From: Jeotgalibacillus soli
GTDB lineage: Bacteria > Bacillota > Bacilli > Bacillales > Jeotgalibacillaceae
Direction of reading: 5' to 3'
NCBI RefSeq assembly: GCF_000829435.1
Contig: NZ_JXRP01000009.1
Span: forward strand, 801,720-865,719
Length of the DNA stretch: 64,000 nucleotides
The position numbers were made by a program, and so were the translations under genes. Of this stretch, positions 60,921-64,000 are shown piece by piece. The first letter of the stretch is position 1. Each line of letters starts with the position of its first letter. A model generated the notes under the pieces. That model was not told the DNA's origin. It worked only from the letters and a program-made list of their open reading frames with translations, and did not search any database.

Positions 60921-61538
60921 TTAATGCATCCATCCTGTGTTTGGAGCCTCTCCAGCGAGCTCATCTTGATTTTCATTGTGTTTTTCAATCGGATGATCAA
61001 GCAATGTGATTTCTAATGATGCTTCCTGCTCGTCAGCTATTTCTACTAAATTGGTTGTCTCTGATTCAATGTTAGTTATTTCATCCTGTGACCCAAAATC
61101 TTGATGAATTTTTGTTCTTTCCAACGTATGACCACCTTTAGAGTGGCAATCGTTTTTGTCTTTTTCTTTGGAATGCTTAGTTTTCTTACTGTTGTCTTTA
61201 TTCTTTCCAGATCCTACCTTTCGAACACCCAACCCTCCCCCGATGTGCTGAAATATAACGTCGCCATTATTGTCTGCCCAAATCAGTACATTGTTTGTTG
61301 CGGAAATAAAAACACCCGTGCCATTGATCTGTTTAGCGCCTACAAAAACTTGCAGCTTATCCCCTAAGACAAATAATCGATTTAGGATAGCAGCTATTGT
61401 GTCGCTATCATCATTCGGCGGCTGATTATCGTCATCGCAACTTGAGTCACTTTCTTCACTGCTCCATTGGTAATTATTACTTTCATCTCTATCATCAGTT
61501 GCATAATGAAAATCATGGCTTTCATGATTTTGATCCAT
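60921..61538 (-). CDS. Acidic protein with central shared beta-domain
   Basis: This 205-residue protein has three parts. Residues 1-50 are Asp/Ser/Asn-rich. Residues 51-108 are the shared domain (LGDKLQVFVGAKQINGTGVF, then NNVLIWADNNGDVIF and IGGGLGVRKV). Residues 109-205 are a Lys-rich patch (GSGKNKDNSKKTKHSKEK) followed by an acidic tail ending PNTGWMH. The start ATG 61538 follows GAGGAGTGA; the open frame goes 26 codons further back. It looks like a spore coat or exosporium scaffold by composition and promoter, but the function is unknown. Confidence 0.65.
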   Translation of the reverse strand: MDQNHESHDFHYATDDRDESNNYQWSSEESDSSCDDDNQPPNDDSDTIAAILNRLFVLGDKLQVFVGAKQINGTGVFISATNNVLIWADNNGDVIFQHIGGGLGVRKVGSGKNKDNSKKTKHSKEKDKNDCHSKGGHTLERTKIHQDFGSQDEITNIESETTNLVEIADEQEASLEITLLDHPIEKHNENQDELAGEAPNTGWMH

Positions 61539-61582
61539 TAATGTCACTCCTCTTTTTTTTAGCAAAATATACAAATGTAATA

Positions 61583-61591
61583 TATTGTATG
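61583..61591 (-). promoter_or_regulatory. Sigma-K-like -10 box
   Basis: On the minus strand CATACAATA matches CATAnnnTA, with AC 15 bases upstream. A start site near 61575 would give a leader of about 37 bases for the acidic beta-domain gene. Confidence 0.5.
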
Positions 61592-61682
61592 TATCGGCAT
61601 ATAAATGTTGACTCATTTCTCCTCACCGATTTCGTAACTGGGCATATGCTGTAGTAACTTGAATGAAAATGGGGTGATACTT

Positions 61683-62810
61683 ATGATTTATTGTGCGTTT
61701 TATTTAAATACCACGATATTCCCCCCTATCTTTTCGCCAGCCGAATTCTATTCATTAGATGGTCGCTATAGAAAAATACCGTGCAGCTGCCAACAGGTTG
61801 CATGGATTAATCTAAGAAAGAAAATTCAATGCATACCACCTCATTTCATACAAGGAAGCAGTATCATACATTCAGAGGATTCTTCTCAGGGAATTTTTCA
61901 TCTTGGTAAAAAGCCGAAAGTTAATCGTTTAACGCTTCTAAAAAAAGAAGCAGAAAAAATCCAAATGAAAAATGACCAGGCAGGAGCAGCTGATATCGAA
62001 AAACTTCCGACTTACCGCCAGGTGTCCGATCTATTAACCGAAATTTCAACGCATAAATCTGTGCAAAAAAAAATTCGTCATTCCAATAACTCTCCTGATG
62101 CCATCCCATTACCTGCGATTGACACTGAACCAAGATTGAAGACTCATACTCCAACAGAACGGATTTCTATTGTGAAAGACCATAAAAAGAATAAAAGAAG
62201 ACGATTTCAAAGGGATAAATATATTTTGAAACGACCAGTGCAAACAAGAGTTCTAAACGATGAGGGAAGTACAGTTTCTTCAATAAAAAAGGTCAATCCA
62301 AAACAGAAGCGTGTTAAAAAAATTAAATCACAAGAAATAGAAAATAATATCAAAACACCAGGTTCAAAAACAAGCATAAAAATACAAGAGAGTGAAAAGA
62401 GCATCAAAACACAGAGACCTGAGAAAAGAATAAAAGCAGAAGAGAATAAAAAGGGGATCAAAACTAAAGGTCTTGATAATAGCATCAAAAAACATGCAAA
62501 AAATAAAAATCGGAGCGACAGTGAGCTGCATAAATCGGCAGAAAGGCTATCTGAGATTGAAAAAAAATCAATCGCACAAAAAGAAAATCCCATTCAACAG
62601 CAAGCCATAAACGAATATTTGATTCAGAAAAACCTTACGGCGCGATATGCCTTGGTCCTTGGAGACAGGATCACAGTTTACAGTGGCAAAAAAATCATTG
62701 ATACCGGGAGATTCATTTTTATCAGCAATGACTATTTTCTATGGGTGGATCGTGAAGGTCATTTGAGGTTTCAGTTTATTGATGTGCCGCTGACGATTAA
62801 AAAACACTAA
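61683..62810 (+). CDS. Basic protein with nonapeptide repeats and C-terminal shared beta-domain
   Basis: This 375-residue protein is very basic. The N-terminal 60 residues are hydrophobic/aromatic and Cys-containing. Residues about 90-215 are polar. Then six tandem nine-residue repeats with the pattern x-I-K-x6 occupy 62346-62507 (for example SIKIQESEK, SIKTQRPEK, RIKAEENKK). The last 55 residues are a diverged copy of the shared beta-domain (LGDRITVYSGKKIIDTGRFI, NDYFLWVDREGHLRFQF, TIKKH). ATG 61683 is five bases after GGGGTGA. It is divergent from the acidic paralogue, and their charges are complementary. Function unknown. Confidence 0.65.
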   Translation: MIYCAFYLNTTIFPPIFSPAEFYSLDGRYRKIPCSCQQVAWINLRKKIQCIPPHFIQGSSIIHSEDSSQGIFHLGKKPKVNRLTLLKKEAEKIQMKNDQAGAADIEKLPTYRQVSDLLTEISTHKSVQKKIRHSNNSPDAIPLPAIDTEPRLKTHTPTERISIVKDHKKNKRRRFQRDKYILKRPVQTRVLNDEGSTVSSIKKVNPKQKRVKKIKSQEIENNIKTPGSKTSIKIQESEKSIKTQRPEKRIKAEENKKGIKTKGLDNSIKKHAKNKNRSDSELHKSAERLSEIEKKSIAQKENPIQQQAINEYLIQKNLTARYALVLGDRITVYSGKKIIDTGRFIFISNDYFLWVDREGHLRFQFIDVPLTIKKH

Positions 62811-62929
62811 TAGAACGTAAAAAGGGATGTGAGGAAATGGCTTATTTTACAATAAAACGTCATCTAATCAGCACACTAATTTCTCCCTCTCATATTTATA
62901 TATATAAATTAATATTAGGGTGGATGAGA

Positions 62930-63586
62930 ATGAGTAAAAATATATTAGTGATAGCTGCACATCCCGATGATGAATTATTAGGTTTAGGAGGTACTTTAAA
63001 AAAGCTTATTAAAAAAGGCTATAAGGTAATTTCAGTTATTATGGCACTGGGAAGAAAAGAAGAGGCACATCATATAAAGAAATTCGTTGAAAATGCCAAC
63101 AAACATATAGGTATTGAGAAAGTTATCTGTTTAGATTATCCAAATTTAGAAATGGAGAGTTTCGCACTTCATACCATTAATAAAAAGATTGAAGCTTTAA
63201 TAAAAGAATATCAGCCATCAATGGTTTTTACACATCATTATGGTGATGTTAACAGAGATCATCAAGTTACGTATCAGGCTGTTTTAACAGCTGTTCGCCC
63301 ATTACCAGGTACTCCGTCAATCGATCTTATTTGCTTTGAAACGGTATCATCAAGTGAGTGGTCGCAGCAAACGGATGACAAAACATTCAAGCCGAATTAT
63401 TTTGTGGAAATAACAGATGAGATAGAAGATAAAATCGAGGCACTGCATCATTACGATGTAGAAATGCGTGATTTTCCTCATCCAAGATCCTACGATGGTG
63501 TCAGATATCTTGCACGTGTAAGAGGTATGACGGTTGGTGTGCCATACGCTGAAGCGTTTGAAATCACGAGAAAGATATGGAGATAA
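62930..63586 (+). CDS. PIG-L family N-deacetylase
   Basis: This Zn-dependent LmbE/PIG-L enzyme of 218 residues would remove acetyl groups from N-acetylglucosaminyl compounds. The metal motif AHPDDE is at 10-15 and the second motif HHYGDVNRDHQ is present. ATG 62930 has TAGGGTGG six bases upstream; the frame also opens at ATG 62837 with AAAGGG ten bases before it, which would add 31 unusual residues. It is coupled to a glycosyltransferase (TAATG). That pairing could mean bacillithiol-like chemistry (BshB-type) or spore-glycan modification; the GT4 here has an N-terminal extension unlike BshA, so I favour the second. Confidence 0.85.
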   Translation: MSKNILVIAAHPDDELLGLGGTLKKLIKKGYKVISVIMALGRKEEAHHIKKFVENANKHIGIEKVICLDYPNLEMESFALHTINKKIEALIKEYQPSMVFTHHYGDVNRDHQVTYQAVLTAVRPLPGTPSIDLICFETVSSSEWSQQTDDKTFKPNYFVEITDEIEDKIEALHHYDVEMRDFPHPRSYDGVRYLARVRGMTVGVPYAEAFEITRKIWR

Positions 63587-64000
63587 TGGAGAAGAATGAG
63601 TATTTCAATTCCTTGCCTTTTCCTGCACCTTATGTGATTCAAGCATTGGATCACTACTATGGAATAAAGGAAATAAAAGAAGAGGTTCAGGAACAACCGT
63701 TTATGTTTAAATCAAATCTTTCTAAAGATAAAAAGAAAAGATTAAAGATTTTACTGACTACATTCTGGGATCATCCTCATGTAGGAGGTCTATCCAAATA
63801 TCTTTCTACATTTCAAAAAGGATTTGAGTCACTTGGACATCAAGTGGATGTGATCTCTCCAAATCAGTGCAAAAATGAAACGTATACGGATTATTCACAA
63901 GTGCTTCGAGATTTTTTTACAAATCGTTATGGCGAATACAGTGAAAGAATCGTAAGAAATTGTAATGGTTTGTATCGTTATGAGAGGTTTTTAAGCGAAA
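63586..64000 (+). CDS. GT4 glycosyltransferase (partial, runs off the window)
   Basis: This is the 5' part of a glycosyltransferase. About 45 N-terminal residues (YFNSLPFPAPYVIQALDHYY) precede the GT4 first Rossmann domain, which begins KKRLKILLTTFWDHPHVGGL and continues SKYLSTFQKGFESLGHQVDV. The GGLSKYL loop is the donor/acceptor site region of GT4. ATG 63586 overlaps the PIG-L stop; ATG 63577, three codons earlier, is also possible. The C-terminal nucleotide-sugar domain lies beyond base 64000. Confidence 0.8.
   Translation, partial: MEKNEYFNSLPFPAPYVIQALDHYYGIKEIKEEVQEQPFMFKSNLSKDKKKRLKILLTTFWDHPHVGGLSKYLSTFQKGFESLGHQVDVISPNQCKNETYTDYSQVLRDFFTNRYGEYSERIVRNCNGLYRYERFLSE

Noticed and set aside
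57331..61589. Shared 12-base word TAATATATTGTA in the TetR operator (57331-57342) and the promoter region at 61578-61589
   Set aside because: AT-rich and half-site only; the second copy is explained by the sigma-K-like box and could be chance.
62837..62929. Separate leader peptide or longer PIG-L N-terminus
   Set aside because: It is in frame with PIG-L and could extend it, but the RBS spacing at 62930 and the family start favour the shorter protein; kept only as an alternative.

Overview
The window looks like chromosomal DNA of a spore-forming member of the Bacillaceae. The evidence is low-GC DNA, strong AGGAGG-type ribosome binding sites with GTG and TTG starts, and long runs of genes in Bacillus subtilis order (uvrA, yvlB, hprK-lgt-yvoD-ppaX-yvoF, the his operon, trxB, yvcI-rapZ-glmR-whiA-crh, clpP, cggR-gapA-pgk-tpiA-pgm-eno, secG-est-rnr-smpB-ssrA). 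It also carries small sporulation proteins, a SinI-like protein and sigma-K-like promoter boxes. The species cannot be named from the sequence.

Layout. 1-8.9 kb: end of uvrA, a DUF4097 protein, a small membrane protein, a CwlC-like amidase with a SPOR domain, the hprK operon and a divergent bioY-bioB pair under a BirA-type operator. 8.9-17 kb: a SurA/PrsA-N-like lipoprotein, a full-length Bacillaceae intergenic repeat and the complete hisZGDBHAFI operon, whose promoter is overlapped by a palindrome. 17-24.4 kb: a TPR protein, trxB, the nudix-rapZ-glmR-whiA-crh operon and clpP with a CtsR operator. 24.4-32.5 kb: a second repeat type, tRNA-Arg(CCG), a glutaredoxin-like gene and the CggR-controlled lower-glycolysis operon. 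32.6-37.3 kb: secG, est, rnr, smpB and tmRNA. 37.3-41 kb: decayed DNA, then a SAM riboswitch with metNPQ.

41-64 kb is accessory. It holds a DoxX-like pseudogene, a Met/His-rich cell-wall-binding-repeat lipoprotein with a SHOCT partner, several small spore-type genes (two YjcZ-like), an aminotransferase, an IS3 remnant, an SDR enzyme with a coat-like N-terminal extension, a PilZ protein and the membrane-fluidity module des-desK-desR. Further on are an enoyl-CoA hydratase remnant, a soluble methyl-accepting-type protein, a YjbQ protein and a collapsed lic (oligo-beta-glucoside) locus in which licR and licH fragments are fused. The region ends with a TetR gene and its operator, an orphan SinI-like protein, ilvD, three proteins sharing one short undescribed beta-rich domain, a PIG-L deacetylase and the start of a GT4 glycosyltransferase.

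How parts fit together. HprK and Crh (carbon catabolite control), CggR with its glycolytic operon, RapZ/GlmR (cell-wall precursor control) and ClpP/CtsR are core regulation. SAM riboswitch-metNPQ, BirA-bioYB and the his and ilv genes are nutrient supply. DesKR-des responds to cold. The most novel-looking part is 60.4-64 kb: three unlike-sized proteins sharing a domain of about 55 residues, one behind a sigma-K-like promoter and one with six perfect-period nonapeptide repeats, next to sugar-modifying enzymes. I read it as a possible spore-surface assembly or glycan locus; that is inference.
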